DNA from: Pseudobdellovibrionaceae bacterium
GTDB lineage: Bacteria > Bdellovibrionota > Bdellovibrionia > Bdellovibrionales > Bdellovibrionaceae
Direction of reading: 5' to 3'
Assembly (NCBI GenBank): GCA_947449255.1
Contig: CANFQX010000001.1
Location: forward strand, 124,001 to 188,000
Length of the DNA: 64,000 nt
This document shows, piece after piece, positions 53,280 through 62,426 of this stretch (position 1 is the stretch's first letter; every line of letters starts with the position of its first letter). Below the pieces are notes generated by a model. It was not told the DNA's origin. It ran no database searches and saw only the letters and a list, made by a program, of their open reading frames with translations. Position numbers and translations under genes: made by a program.

Positions 53280-55358
53280 TCAAAAGTTTAAACCAAGTCC
53301 CATTGTGCCGTAAAAGGCATTGATTTCGGCTTTTTGTGCTGTGGTTGCCTGTAAAAAGGCAAAGCGCTTCACGCCAAACCCCGCCTCGCCGTAAAAAGTA
53401 TCCGACCAAAGAACTTTCCCATGAAAGTTCAAAGCTAAAGTTGAGTTCAATTCGATACTGGCGTCTAAGGGCTTGAAATAATAAATAAACTCCATATCTA
53501 CCCATTTGGGATATCTCATCAAGGGTACGATGTTAAAAAGATTATCAAAGACCAAGGGCATTGAACGAGCCCAAAAACCACCCACACCAATCATGCCAGC
53601 TTTCAAATTTCCAAAGGCAAAATCTTGATGACTGGCAATAATGCCAACAGCTTCATCTCGCCCCCACAATCCAGGAGTTGCGCGAAATTTCAAATCTATA
53701 ACTGTCGCACTCAAACCTCCAAGTTCACCAGCCGCATTGATAGGAAGTTGACTTAAAGACTGAAAATACTTTGCTGTGAGCCCCCAGCGCTGCCTTGAAA
53801 TATAATAGTTTGTCCAGCCAAATAGATCCTCAAACCACTGACTATAGGCAATCTCTCCCAAAACAACTCCATTTCCAGAAGCTGTAATTGCAGACAATCG
53901 CGTGGAAATTTCGCGAGGATAGCCTTTATACAATTCAATATAAGATCTATAGTTCTTGTCTTGAAAATTGACGTTGAGATAGGCCCGATTGATCTGCCCA
54001 CGATGGAGGGCTTTAAAATTCCAATAAAAATGCCGATTGTCTTTAGGATCAACCTCCACAGAATTTTCATCTGAAGTCACCTTCACCCAGGCCTGTTTTC
54101 GGCCCTCCAATATAACCCCATCGATATAAGTTCCCCGGGGAGTTTTCCGATGCAAATGCACTCGCGCCTGACGCAATGGAATCCGAGTCATTTCAAACCG
54201 CTGTTTAAAAAGCCCACCACCTTGCCCAGGCAAATACACTTTCGAGTCGCGAGCCTGAATCTCAGTTTCCCAATACTGTCGATTGTCCTTAATTGTGGCT
54301 TCAAAGCCCATTAATTTTGTTAAAGCCCCTTCTTCATCAACTTTCTTGATAAGATTGACATTTCCGATAGGTTTGGTCTCATACCCCACAATTCTAATAA
54401 CATCTGCTTGATCCGTATCAACAATGTCCATCAATTTCAGTGGCGAGGGCATGGCGATGAACTCATAGGATTCCCCATTGATCAGCTCGGCGAAGAAGGA
54501 AGTGCTTTGATTTGTCGCAACGACTATATTCTGTTTTAGGGGAGCGCTTTCACCATTTAAAATCACTCTGGGCGTTTTGTTTTTTAAGCCAATTTTTTCA
54601 AAATTCAGCCCTTGTTTGGTTTTCTTCAGACCATAATACTGAGAACAAAATTTTGTAGTCCCTTGAGCCTGTTGATTTGAAATACAGAACCGAAAGCTTG
54701 ATTTGGTCCTGAAAAGAAACCCCTCTTTTTCGATATCTAAAATCGCGAAGGTGGAGGACGGCAAGGCCTGTGTACTCTTTTTTTGCAGCCCCGCTTCAGT
54801 CATCTTTTTGCGCCACTGAGACTGCACTCCTGACCATCTTTCAAGCTCCTCTGTCGAGATCACTTTTTTCCAAATAACTTCGCCATTTTTTGCAATCATC
54901 TCAAGCGTTCCTGACCCCATCAATGGCTCAGGCCATGACATCACCAAGGCTAATTTTTCGGATTCTTCCTTACTGAGCAAGTTTTTCATCAACGGGTGCA
55001 GTTTCTGCAAAGCAGTTATATTGAAGGCAAAAGTTGAATCACTGATATTTAGATTGCCTAATTTGAGTTGGGTTCCGTCAGTGGAAAGCTCATATTCAAA
55101 TTCAAGAGGAGGCAAAACCAAACCATTGTCTAATTGGTCAAAATAAGTCTGGGCATTAAAATCACTCTGAGAGCTCAACTTCAAAGAGGGCTTAGGCGTC
55201 TGCTGAGGAGAAGATTTTTTAAAGCTTGAATCTGTTAACGGACCGCTGGACTTGCTTGATGAATTTGAGGTTTGGTTTAAATTTTGGCTTTGGATGGCTT
55301 TTCCAAATGAACTTGCTCCAAAATTGAGAACACAAATAAAAAAAAGTAATTTCCCCAC
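53280..55358 (-). CDS. Predicted outer-membrane protein, paralogue of the 33.8 kb gene
   Basis: 692 residues from a GTG start with AGAGGG upstream. Signal peptide LLFFICVLNFGASSFG, then a Ser/Gln/Asn-rich linker (residues about 25-70) and an N-terminal beta domain (LPPLEFEYELSTDGTQLKLG) shared with the 601-residue protein at 33820-35625. The middle part has a RVHLHRKTPRG segment and the C-terminal 250 residues form a barrel-like region (VLGEIAYSQWFEDLFGW ... GTMGLGLNF), ending in Phe as classical outer-membrane proteins do. Function unknown; its partner genes differ from those of the paralogue. Confidence 0.68.
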   Translation of the reverse strand: MGKLLFFICVLNFGASSFGKAIQSQNLNQTSNSSSKSSGPLTDSSFKKSSPQQTPKPSLKLSSQSDFNAQTYFDQLDNGLVLPPLEFEYELSTDGTQLKLGNLNISDSTFAFNITALQKLHPLMKNLLSKEESEKLALVMSWPEPLMGSGTLEMIAKNGEVIWKKVISTEELERWSGVQSQWRKKMTEAGLQKKSTQALPSSTFAILDIEKEGFLFRTKSSFRFCISNQQAQGTTKFCSQYYGLKKTKQGLNFEKIGLKNKTPRVILNGESAPLKQNIVVATNQSTSFFAELINGESYEFIAMPSPLKLMDIVDTDQADVIRIVGYETKPIGNVNLIKKVDEEGALTKLMGFEATIKDNRQYWETEIQARDSKVYLPGQGGGLFKQRFEMTRIPLRQARVHLHRKTPRGTYIDGVILEGRKQAWVKVTSDENSVEVDPKDNRHFYWNFKALHRGQINRAYLNVNFQDKNYRSYIELYKGYPREISTRLSAITASGNGVVLGEIAYSQWFEDLFGWTNYYISRQRWGLTAKYFQSLSQLPINAAGELGGLSATVIDLKFRATPGLWGRDEAVGIIASHQDFAFGNLKAGMIGVGGFWARSMPLVFDNLFNIVPLMRYPKWVDMEFIYYFKPLDASIELNSTLALNFHGKVLWSDTFYGEAGFGVKRFAFLQATTAQKAEINAFYGTMGLGLNF

Positions 55359-55518
55359 TATTGGCCCTCTGTCATCTCATTGAACATATACGCACAATAT
55401 AACAATAAACAACTAAGTGCAGACTAACAATTCAAAACATTGGACTGAGCGATTATTTGGGTTTATAGGTGGACTGGATTTAGGTTCTTGAATAGTTATA
55501 AAGTTTTTTAGGAGTTTT

Positions 55519-56241
55519 ATGTCTTCCGCCCGAACTATCTACCATATGAAATTAGATCAAATCATTGATCACACACCGACGGTCCGAGAGCTCGTCTTAA
55601 AAACGGACTCCCCCTCAGATTTTTCCTTTAAAGCCGGTCAGTTTGTCATGCTCAACGTCCCTCAAGGCGAGGCAAAGCCCGCTTTGCGAGCTTATTCAAT
55701 AGCTTCCGAAGAACAAATTAAAAAAGGCTTTCGACTTTTGTTTAAGTTTGTCGATAATGGAGTCGCATCAAACTTCGTCTGGGGTCTCACCGGAGGAGAA
55801 GTCTTAAATTTTACTGGACCTTTTGGGAAGGTCTTTTTTCAAGAGCCGCCAACAGAGCAAATCATTTTTCTTAATACCGGCACCGGACTTTCGCAACACC
55901 TGTGCTATTTGCTATCTAAAAAGGCGCAATTTCCAAATTTAAAATATCGAATGCTTTTCGGCGTGCGCAGCGAACAAGACATGTACTTTAAGCCACAGCT
56001 GGATGCTTTAGCCAAGGAGCTCAACGACTTTCAATATGAATTTGTTTTGAGTCGACCCAGTGAAAACTGGCAAGGTAAAAAAGGCTACGTTCAAAACTTT
56101 ATGGCCGATTTTGATTATAAAAATATTCCTAGCACATTTTATCTCTGTGGAAATGGCGGCATGATCAAAGAAGTCAAACATCAGCTCCTCGAATTGGATG
56201 GACTTGAAAAATCGCAAATTTGGGCTGAAGCTTTTGACTAA
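55519..56241 (+). CDS. Ferredoxin-NADP-reductase-like FAD oxidoreductase
   Basis: 240 residues, with TTTAGGAG before the ATG. FAD-binding domain with RAYSIAS (the RxYS motif) and FKAGQFVML; NAD(P)-binding domain with FLNTGTGLSQ and the C-terminal LCGNGGMIKEV. It has no iron-sulfur cluster domain, so it must pass electrons to or from a separate partner, not seen here. The last residue is Asp rather than the aromatic typical of plant-type FNR, as in bacterial Fpr-like proteins. The next gene starts inside its 3' end. Confidence 0.85.
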   Translation: MSSARTIYHMKLDQIIDHTPTVRELVLKTDSPSDFSFKAGQFVMLNVPQGEAKPALRAYSIASEEQIKKGFRLLFKFVDNGVASNFVWGLTGGEVLNFTGPFGKVFFQEPPTEQIIFLNTGTGLSQHLCYLLSKKAQFPNLKYRMLFGVRSEQDMYFKPQLDALAKELNDFQYEFVLSRPSENWQGKKGYVQNFMADFDYKNIPSTFYLCGNGGMIKEVKHQLLELDGLEKSQIWAEAFD

Positions 56242-57190
56242 AAAAAAAGCTATCTTAGAATTGATTTTTGCAGGTTGCCTTTGGGGATTCGGATTTGTAG
56301 CTGCAGTCTGGGCTCTTGAGGCCTTTACTCCAGCTGAAATCTTAATTTATCGCTTTCTTATAGCCTCAGTGATTGGCGAATTGCTTTATTTAGTTGTTCG
56401 AGGTCCAAATCTTAAATCTGCAAAAAGTGATTTTTTAAAAGCACTCCCCGCTGGGGCAATTTTAGGCGGGCTCCTTCTACTCCAAACCATAGGATTAAAA
56501 TCCACGACAGCTACAAAAAGTGGTTTCATCACCAGCCTTTATGTAATTTTAGTTCCGCTATTTAACTCTTGGTTTTTAAAAAGTGCTCAATGCTGGCAAA
56601 ATTTTGTTTTTGCCCTCTTTGCTTTATTTGGAACATTTATTTTAGTGGATGCCAATTTTAATAATTTTAACAACGGCGACCTATGGACCTTTGGATGTGC
56701 CATTTTTGCAACTTTTCATATCATCTACATCGGAAAAATTTCCGGCAAAATTGGCAATTCATTTCGATTTAACAATTTTCAATCTTTTTGGAGTTTGATG
56801 ATACTCCTTCCGCTTTTATTTTTTCAAGATTCTATCTCTTGGAAGATTCCCAATATTCGAGTTTGGGCTGGAATTTTTTCTTTAGGACTGGGCTCTAGCG
56901 TGATTGCATTTTATATTCAAATTAGAGCCCAAAAAATTCTATCAGACAGCACGGCCAGTATGATTTTTTTATTAGAGTCACCCTTTGCTGCCCTTTTTGG
57001 CTTTTTATTGCTGAATGAACGTTTAAATTCATTTCAGATTTTAGGAGCCCTTATCATCCTTGTGGCCTCTATTTTACAAATTCTTTTTGACCCCTCCGCA
57101 AAGAATCCACCAGAGATAATATCAGAATCACGGCCCCAACAAGACCCGTCACCCATTCTGGCAAATGTAAAAAAGGATCTAACAACATGA
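56198..57190 (+). CDS. EamA/DMT-family transporter
   Basis: 330 residues as given from ATG 56198; the first 44 bases overlap the oxidoreductase gene, and a TTG at 56234 would give an almost identical membrane protein without that overlap. Ten hydrophobic helices; LIFAGCLWGFGFVAAVWAL and LIYRFLIASVIG in the first repeat and MIFLLESPFAALFGFLLLNE in the second are EamA signatures. A hydrophilic tail of about 35 residues follows the last helix. Its 3' end overlaps the convergent TerC gene by 122 bp. Substrate unknown. Confidence 0.85.
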   Translation: MDLKNRKFGLKLLTKKKAILELIFAGCLWGFGFVAAVWALEAFTPAEILIYRFLIASVIGELLYLVVRGPNLKSAKSDFLKALPAGAILGGLLLLQTIGLKSTTATKSGFITSLYVILVPLFNSWFLKSAQCWQNFVFALFALFGTFILVDANFNNFNNGDLWTFGCAIFATFHIIYIGKISGKIGNSFRFNNFQSFWSLMILLPLLFFQDSISWKIPNIRVWAGIFSLGLGSSVIAFYIQIRAQKILSDSTASMIFLLESPFAALFGFLLLNERLNSFQILGALIILVASILQILFDPSAKNPPEIISESRPQQDPSPILANVKKDLTT

Positions 57191-58097
57191 TCATTGCCAA
57201 GGTTCCAATAGCATAAAAAGCCCCATGCTCGAGATAAGCAAATTTAGATAGAGCATCTTTTTCAACAAACATAATTGTTAGACTTCGAACGAAAAAAGCA
57301 CCAATGCTCAGCCCAATCATAATAATGAACAAATTATGAGTGATGGCAAAAGCTCCCACAACGCCATCAAAACTGAATGAGGCATCTAAAACTTCTAAAT
57401 AAATAAACATCCCGGCACTGGCCCGATGGATGTCATTCATCGTCTCGCCGGAGGCCTCCATGAAGGCACCTATGCCATCAACTGCAACAAAAACAACAAG
57501 TCCTGCAATCCCCGCTTTGAGAAAGCTGAGGGCTTCCATCTGTGGTAAAAAAAGTGAAGTGATATAAATCACAAGCAAAGACACTGCCATTTCAATGGCT
57601 TCCACTTTGCCTAACAAAACGAATGGTTTCTCTATGACGGCAATCCAATGCTCTACTTTTTCTTCATCATAGAAATACTTCAGAGCCACCATCAATAAAA
57701 AAGAGCCACCAAAAGCAGCCACTTCCAAATGGGCTGATTTCATTAAATTTGCATATTCTTCGGGCCTTAAGGCTGCCATGACCAGGGCATTCCAGGGACC
57801 GATATGTCCGACAACAGCAACAATCAATAAAGGAAAGACCAATCGCATTCCAAAAACCGCAATAATCATCCCCCATGTTAAAAATCTGTGTCTCCAAATT
57901 GGGGTCATTTTTTTTAACACCAACGCATTCACGATGGCATTATCAAATGACAATGAGATCTCTAAGACAGCCAGCACCGAAGCAATAAATAAGGCTTCAA
58001 AGGCCTTCGCCTGGGTTTGTCCGTAATATTGACCAATAAAAAAAGCTGCGGCTAAGCCAAAAAAAGTAAAAATAAAAGAGCCCTTAAAGTATTTCAT
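57069..58097 (-). CDS. TerC/DUF475-family integral membrane protein
   Basis: 342 residues, about nine helices. Two matching motifs carry the acidic residues of the family: EISLSFDNAIVNALVLKKM near residue 50 and LDASFSFDGVVGAFAIT near 245. The group includes TerC and YkoY-like proteins, several of which export manganese; no yybP-ykoY riboswitch is visible in the 70 bp upstream. AGGAGA lies 11 bases before the ATG. The C-terminus overlaps the EamA gene on the opposite strand. The next gene upstream on the same strand, uvrA, ends 70 bp away. Confidence 0.88.
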   Translation of the reverse strand: MKYFKGSFIFTFFGLAAAFFIGQYYGQTQAKAFEALFIASVLAVLEISLSFDNAIVNALVLKKMTPIWRHRFLTWGMIIAVFGMRLVFPLLIVAVVGHIGPWNALVMAALRPEEYANLMKSAHLEVAAFGGSFLLMVALKYFYDEEKVEHWIAVIEKPFVLLGKVEAIEMAVSLLVIYITSLFLPQMEALSFLKAGIAGLVVFVAVDGIGAFMEASGETMNDIHRASAGMFIYLEVLDASFSFDGVVGAFAITHNLFIIMIGLSIGAFFVRSLTIMFVEKDALSKFAYLEHGAFYAIGTLAMIMLLDPFLHLPEWVTGLVGAVILILSLVDSLRRGQKEFVK

Positions 58098-58167
58098 CCG
58101 AAGTGGTATCTCCTAAATATTAAAATTTTTATCATTTTCTAAATTGCCTCGGCTGGCAAAAAAAATA

Positions 58168-60780
58168 TCAAAGTCTGTTTTTTAAAACTGCCTTTAAATA
58201 TTTTCCAGTTTCGCTTTCCTTCACTTTAATAATCTGCTCTGGGGTTCCGGCAGCAACAATGCGACCTCCCCCATTGCCACCCTCTGGTCCTAAATCAATA
58301 ACATGATCTGAAACTTTGATGACTTCTAAATTGTGTTCGATGACCAAAACTGTGTTGCCCTGATTCGTTAACTCTTGAATGAGTTCCACCAGTTTTCTGA
58401 TATCATCAAAATGCAAACCTGTTGTGGGCTCATCCAAAATATAAAGGGTCTTTCCCGTTCCACGCCGAGAAAGCTCTTTAGATAATTTAACTCGCTGAGC
58501 CTCCCCACCTGACAAAGTGGTCGAGCTTTGCCCTAAGGTCATATAATCCAACCCCACCCGGTGCAAGGTCTCTAGTTTGCGATAAATATGATTGTGATTT
58601 CGAAAGAACTCAAGAGCCTCTTCAACACTCATATCCAAGACTTCTGAAATGGACTTGGATTTATATTTTATATTCAAAGTTTCGCGATTGTAGCGCTTCC
58701 CCATGCAGGTATCACAAGTCACAAACACATCGGTCAAAAAATGCATCTCGAGGCGCACTTGACCGTGACCCATGCAAGATTCGCAGCGTCCACCCTTCAC
58801 ATTAAAGCTGAACCGACCGGGCTCGTAGCCTCGCAACTTTGAATCAGGCAAGCTTGCAAAAAGATCTCTGACTAAAGGAAACAAACCCACATAAGTTGCC
58901 GGGGTTGACCTGGGGGTTCGACCGATAGGCCTTTGATTGATATCAATTACTTTGTCGACATGATCCAATCCCTCAATCTTTTTATAAGTGGATGGTTGTG
59001 CTGTGGCCTTATAAAAATGCTTTGCCAAAATCTTGTAAAGTGTATCGATGATCAAGGTGCTTTTCCCTGAACCTGAAACTCCCGTCACAGTGGTGAAAGT
59101 GCCCAGCGGTATTTCTAAATCTACATTTTGCAAATTATTGCCCGAAGCCCCCTTCAACTTAAGAGTGAGCCCGCTGCCAGATCGCCGTGACTTGGGAACT
59201 GGTATTCGAAGTTCTCCGGATAAATATCTTCCAGTTAAGGAATCTTTGTTCTTTTCAATTTCTTCTGGGGTTCCTTGGGCCATCATCTCGCCCCCTAACC
59301 GTCCAGCTCGTGGTCCTAAATCGACTACAAAGTCAGCATATCGTATGGTGTCTTCATCATGCTCCACCAATAAAATAGTGTTTCCCCGTTCTTTCAATTC
59401 ACCAATAATTTCTAACAATCGGTGATGATCGCGCGGATGCAGTCCAATGCTGGGCTCATCCATCACATACAGAACTCCAATCAAGGCTGAACCCACTTGA
59501 GTGGCCAATCGAATACGCTGAGCTTCTCCTCCAGAAAGGGTCCTTGATGGGCGACTTAGTGACAAATAAGAAGTTCCCACTCGAATCAAATAATCAAGAC
59601 GAGCTGAAATTTGTTTTACAATTTTTTCGGCAACCAATTTGTCTTTTGCTCGCCATTGAAACTTCCCCACAAAGGAACGCAATTCTAAGGCGCTCATGTC
59701 TGACAATTCGGCAATGGTTTTTCCTTCAAGCCGAATATTCAAGGCCTCAGTTCTTAAGCGCGATCCGTGACAATCGGGACAGGCCGTAAGCTCAATCTCT
59801 TCGCCTTCGTCTTCATCTTCCTCGGAAGTCTTTTTGCCTTTATACTTGTACACAACTTTTCCGGTTTTTTTTGTGCCCTCACTGCCTGAAAATTGCTCTT
59901 CTTCAACGAGATCTATAGTTCCAAGGCCATTGCAAGTTGTGCAGGCACCACGTGGGTTGTTAAAACTAAAAAGTCGCGGTTCCATCTCTGGAAAGCTGTA
60001 TCCACATTGCGGACAAGCTGAATGAATTGAGTAAGCCACGCGAAGCCCGTCAAGGTTCTCTATAATGACGCGGCCATTGGCCATGGAAATTGCGGTGTTG
60101 ATACTTTCAGAGAGACGATGTTTCAGGGAATCTTTTAAAATCAACTGATCAATAATTAAATCGACATCATGGGCTTTTGTCTTTGCAAGTTTTGTTGCCT
60201 TATCAAGCTCGATGATTTTTCCATCCACCTTGGCTTTGACAAAGCCTTTCTTTGCCCACTTTTGAAATTCAGTCAGGAATTCGCCCTTTTTGCCTTGGGC
60301 CATGGGAGCTAAAACAAAAAACTTTTCTCCTGCTGATTTCTTCAATACCTCTTCAACAATTTGCTGAGGAGTCTGACTTGTGACTGGAATATGATGCTTG
60401 GGACATTCTGGAGTGCCCACCTTCGCGTAAAGAAGCCTTAGATAGTCATAAATTTCAGTCACGGTCCCCACCGTCGACCGAGGATTTGTGCTCACTGATT
60501 TTTGATCAATAGCAATCGCAGGCGACAACCCAGTAATAGAATCGACATCTGGTTTTTTCAATTGCTCCAGAAAGTTTCGCGCATAAGCCGATAAGCTTTC
60601 GACGTAGCGACGCTGTCCCTCAGCGTACACAGTATCAAATGCAAGTGAAGATTTTCCACTGCCACTGAGCCCCGTAAACACCGTGATCTTATTCCGGGGA
60701 ATAACCACGCTGACATTTTTGAGGTTATGTTCTTTTGCGCCTTTGACTATGATACCATCTTCAGAATGTGACATATTCAT
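58168..60780 (-). CDS. uvrA: Excinuclease ABC subunit A, short form
   Basis: 870 residues; the usual length is about 940. It is the DNA-damage recognition ATPase of nucleotide excision repair. Both ABC modules are complete: Walker A GLSGSGKSS and GVSGSGKST, signatures LSGGEAQRIRLA and LSGGEAQRVKLS, and the DEPS/DEPTTGLH Walker B segments. Both zinc modules are present (CPQCGYSF ... CTTCNGLGT, and CESCMGHG ... CDTCMGKR). Between CNGLGT and CPDCHGSRL only about 50 residues occur, many acidic (EEDEDEGEE), where E. coli UvrA has over 100 residues with a conserved fold. A true active gene, but with a shortened insertion region. Confidence 0.95.
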   Translation of the reverse strand: MNMSHSEDGIIVKGAKEHNLKNVSVVIPRNKITVFTGLSGSGKSSLAFDTVYAEGQRRYVESLSAYARNFLEQLKKPDVDSITGLSPAIAIDQKSVSTNPRSTVGTVTEIYDYLRLLYAKVGTPECPKHHIPVTSQTPQQIVEEVLKKSAGEKFFVLAPMAQGKKGEFLTEFQKWAKKGFVKAKVDGKIIELDKATKLAKTKAHDVDLIIDQLILKDSLKHRLSESINTAISMANGRVIIENLDGLRVAYSIHSACPQCGYSFPEMEPRLFSFNNPRGACTTCNGLGTIDLVEEEQFSGSEGTKKTGKVVYKYKGKKTSEEDEDEGEEIELTACPDCHGSRLRTEALNIRLEGKTIAELSDMSALELRSFVGKFQWRAKDKLVAEKIVKQISARLDYLIRVGTSYLSLSRPSRTLSGGEAQRIRLATQVGSALIGVLYVMDEPSIGLHPRDHHRLLEIIGELKERGNTILLVEHDEDTIRYADFVVDLGPRAGRLGGEMMAQGTPEEIEKNKDSLTGRYLSGELRIPVPKSRRSGSGLTLKLKGASGNNLQNVDLEIPLGTFTTVTGVSGSGKSTLIIDTLYKILAKHFYKATAQPSTYKKIEGLDHVDKVIDINQRPIGRTPRSTPATYVGLFPLVRDLFASLPDSKLRGYEPGRFSFNVKGGRCESCMGHGQVRLEMHFLTDVFVTCDTCMGKRYNRETLNIKYKSKSISEVLDMSVEEALEFFRNHNHIYRKLETLHRVGLDYMTLGQSSTTLSGGEAQRVKLSKELSRRGTGKTLYILDEPTTGLHFDDIRKLVELIQELTNQGNTVLVIEHNLEVIKVSDHVIDLGPEGGNGGGRIVAAGTPEQIIKVKESETGKYLKAVLKNRL

Positions 60781-60827
60781 TCATCTTAAGATGAGGCTTT
60801 GAACTCCACAAGCTGCGCTGTACTACT

Positions 60828-61334
60828 TTAATTTTTGCTGTTTTTAGTATTTTGACATTCAGGACAGACCCCGTAGAGTTCTAACACATGGTGAGTCAAT
60901 TTAAAGCCAAACTGATGGGCCACTTTTTCTTGAAGACTTTCAATGCCTCTATTTTCAAATTCACAAATTTTTCCGCATTTTACGCAAGTGAGATGATCAT
61001 GATGATCCCTGGGCGCCATTTCATAGCGCGCTGGCAGACCGCCCATACGCACCTCTGTCGCAAATCGGCCTTCAGTCAAAACGCGTAAAAAACGATAGAC
61101 CGTTGCAAAACCAATTTCTGGATGCTCTAAATTCAGTTTTTCATACAGCTCTTGGGCGGTAATATGCCTGCGACCTTCATGAAGGGCCTTCAAAATAGCC
61201 AGACGCTGCCCTGTGACCTTTAAATTTAATTCCCTGATGATTTTTTTAAGTTCAGATTCTTCAATGACATCATTGTGCATGATGATATCTTCATCGACTT
61301 GACGTGGTAAAAAGGGCACTGAACTTTGACGCAT
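60828..61334 (-). CDS. fur: Fur-family metal-dependent repressor
   Basis: 168 residues, with GAGGT six bases before the ATG. Winged helix with recognition helix GFATVYRFLRVL, then the metal site PRDHHDHLTC, two Cys pairs (Cys117/120 and Cys157/160) and the ending HHVLELYGVCPEC. The details (IESLQEKVA, H-x-LELYG) fit Fur better than PerR or Zur. A 7-1-7 palindromic box lies upstream of its start, so autoregulation is likely. The folE2 gene just upstream on the same strand could make one think of Zur, but the sequence itself does not favour that. Confidence 0.85.
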   Translation of the reverse strand: MRQSSVPFLPRQVDEDIIMHNDVIEESELKKIIRELNLKVTGQRLAILKALHEGRRHITAQELYEKLNLEHPEIGFATVYRFLRVLTEGRFATEVRMGGLPARYEMAPRDHHDHLTCVKCGKICEFENRGIESLQEKVAHQFGFKLTHHVLELYGVCPECQNTKNSKN

Positions 61335-61423
61335 ACTTAGACCTCTGGTCTTTTTTGATTTCGTAATAATCCCAAAAAAAACCCAATGTATATCTCTAAT
61401 TCTTAGATGAAGTCATCACATCT

Positions 61424-61438
61424 TAAGAATAATTCTCA
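61424..61438. promoter_or_regulatory. Candidate Fur box upstream of fur
   Basis: TAAGAAT-A-ATTCTCA is a 7-1-7 near-perfect inverted repeat (6 of 7 pairs), the operator form used by Fur-family proteins. It lies 90 bp before the fur start and just past the folE2 stop, within an AT-rich stretch, which suits autoregulation of fur. Confidence 0.55.
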
Positions 61439-61445
61439 TTTAAAA

Positions 61446-62357
61446 TCAAAAATTTCTCAATTCCTGACCCTTTGATATTTTTGACACTGCATTGTGTGGA
61501 TGCAAACTTTCAAAATGACTAAATTCAGCAACAAAATCTAAAATTTCTGGGTGCTTCTCAAATTCAAAGGCCACTCGTCTTGCGGCATCTTCACAAAACA
61601 TCAGGTTTTGTCCATTTCGAAGTGCAAATTCCTGCTCGTCTTCACGCTTAACAGCCCCTTGCACCGAGGTTTGTAGACAATTTTCGATAAGGTCAATCAG
61701 CGCATGGAAATTAAAATCTTCATTGGCTTCTACCTTCACACGAGCAAAACTTCTTTGCGAATGTGGAGTCGCTATGATCCCTTGTGTTGTGCCTAACCAT
61801 GCATAAATTTTATCCAAATCAACGTTTGGATCACTGAAATCTTGCTTAAACTGAGCCTGAATCAACTGCCGTGACAAGGCCGCAGATGCGGGGCAGGTGC
61901 TCGAATAGGTGATAGTGACTTCGATATAGTACTTTTTTTGTCCTTGGATGTTCTCGCAAGATAAAATAACGGGATAAGTCCGCCAGGCCTGATTGTCCGA
62001 CTTGAGAGCCTGACGAACCAAGGGAGCTTCAAAGTGGACCTGTACAAAGGCTTTGGTTGAAAGCTCTTCATGACTCACTAAGAAATCTTCCGTCACTTGC
62101 CCTAAAAGCTTAAGATTCATTTCGCCTGCAGACAATGCTGCTTGTGCTAACAAATACAGCCTCGACATATGAATGCCGCGAGCTGCTTTTTTATCCAAAC
62201 TCACTTTAGCATCGACTTTTGCAGGAATCCGGAAAGTTTCTGCTCCAAGGTCCAAAACTATTGGCAATTCAATAGCAGACATTCCAACCCAATCAATAGG
62301 GGTCAGAGAGTTGGAACGAACTTCTAATGCAACATCGGGCAGGTTTTTCTTTGTCAT
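61446..62357 (-). CDS. folE2: GTP cyclohydrolase I type IB
   Basis: 303 residues from ATG 62357 (GAGG 10 bases upstream); an ATG at 62405 extends the frame by 16 basic residues without a ribosome site and would leave almost no room for the divergent maf promoter. It makes 7,8-dihydroneopterin triphosphate from GTP for folate or queuosine synthesis. Catalytic Cys155 in YSSTCPASAALS, RGIHMSRLYLL and ATPHSQRSFARV identify FolE2, which uses various metals rather than zinc only. No folE or other folate gene is in the window. Confidence 0.93.
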   Translation of the reverse strand: MTKKNLPDVALEVRSNSLTPIDWVGMSAIELPIVLDLGAETFRIPAKVDAKVSLDKKAARGIHMSRLYLLAQAALSAGEMNLKLLGQVTEDFLVSHEELSTKAFVQVHFEAPLVRQALKSDNQAWRTYPVILSCENIQGQKKYYIEVTITYSSTCPASAALSRQLIQAQFKQDFSDPNVDLDKIYAWLGTTQGIIATPHSQRSFARVKVEANEDFNFHALIDLIENCLQTSVQGAVKREDEQEFALRNGQNLMFCEDAARRVAFEFEKHPEILDFVAEFSHFESLHPHNAVSKISKGQELRNF

Positions 62358-62426
62358 AACTTTAGAGCCTCGAGATGGCCTTTTCTTTGGTGGTTTTTCA
62401 TGCACTTTTCAAATATAACCGATGAC

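Noticed and set aside
58098-58167. Possible yybP-ykoY manganese riboswitch before the TerC/DUF475 gene
   Set aside because: Only 70 bp are available and no matching stem-loops or conserved loop sequence are visible.
60828-62357. Fur-type regulator next to folE2 read as a Zur-folE2 unit
   Set aside because: Residue patterns fit Fur (IESLQ, H-x-LELYG) and the palindrome lies before fur rather than before folE2.
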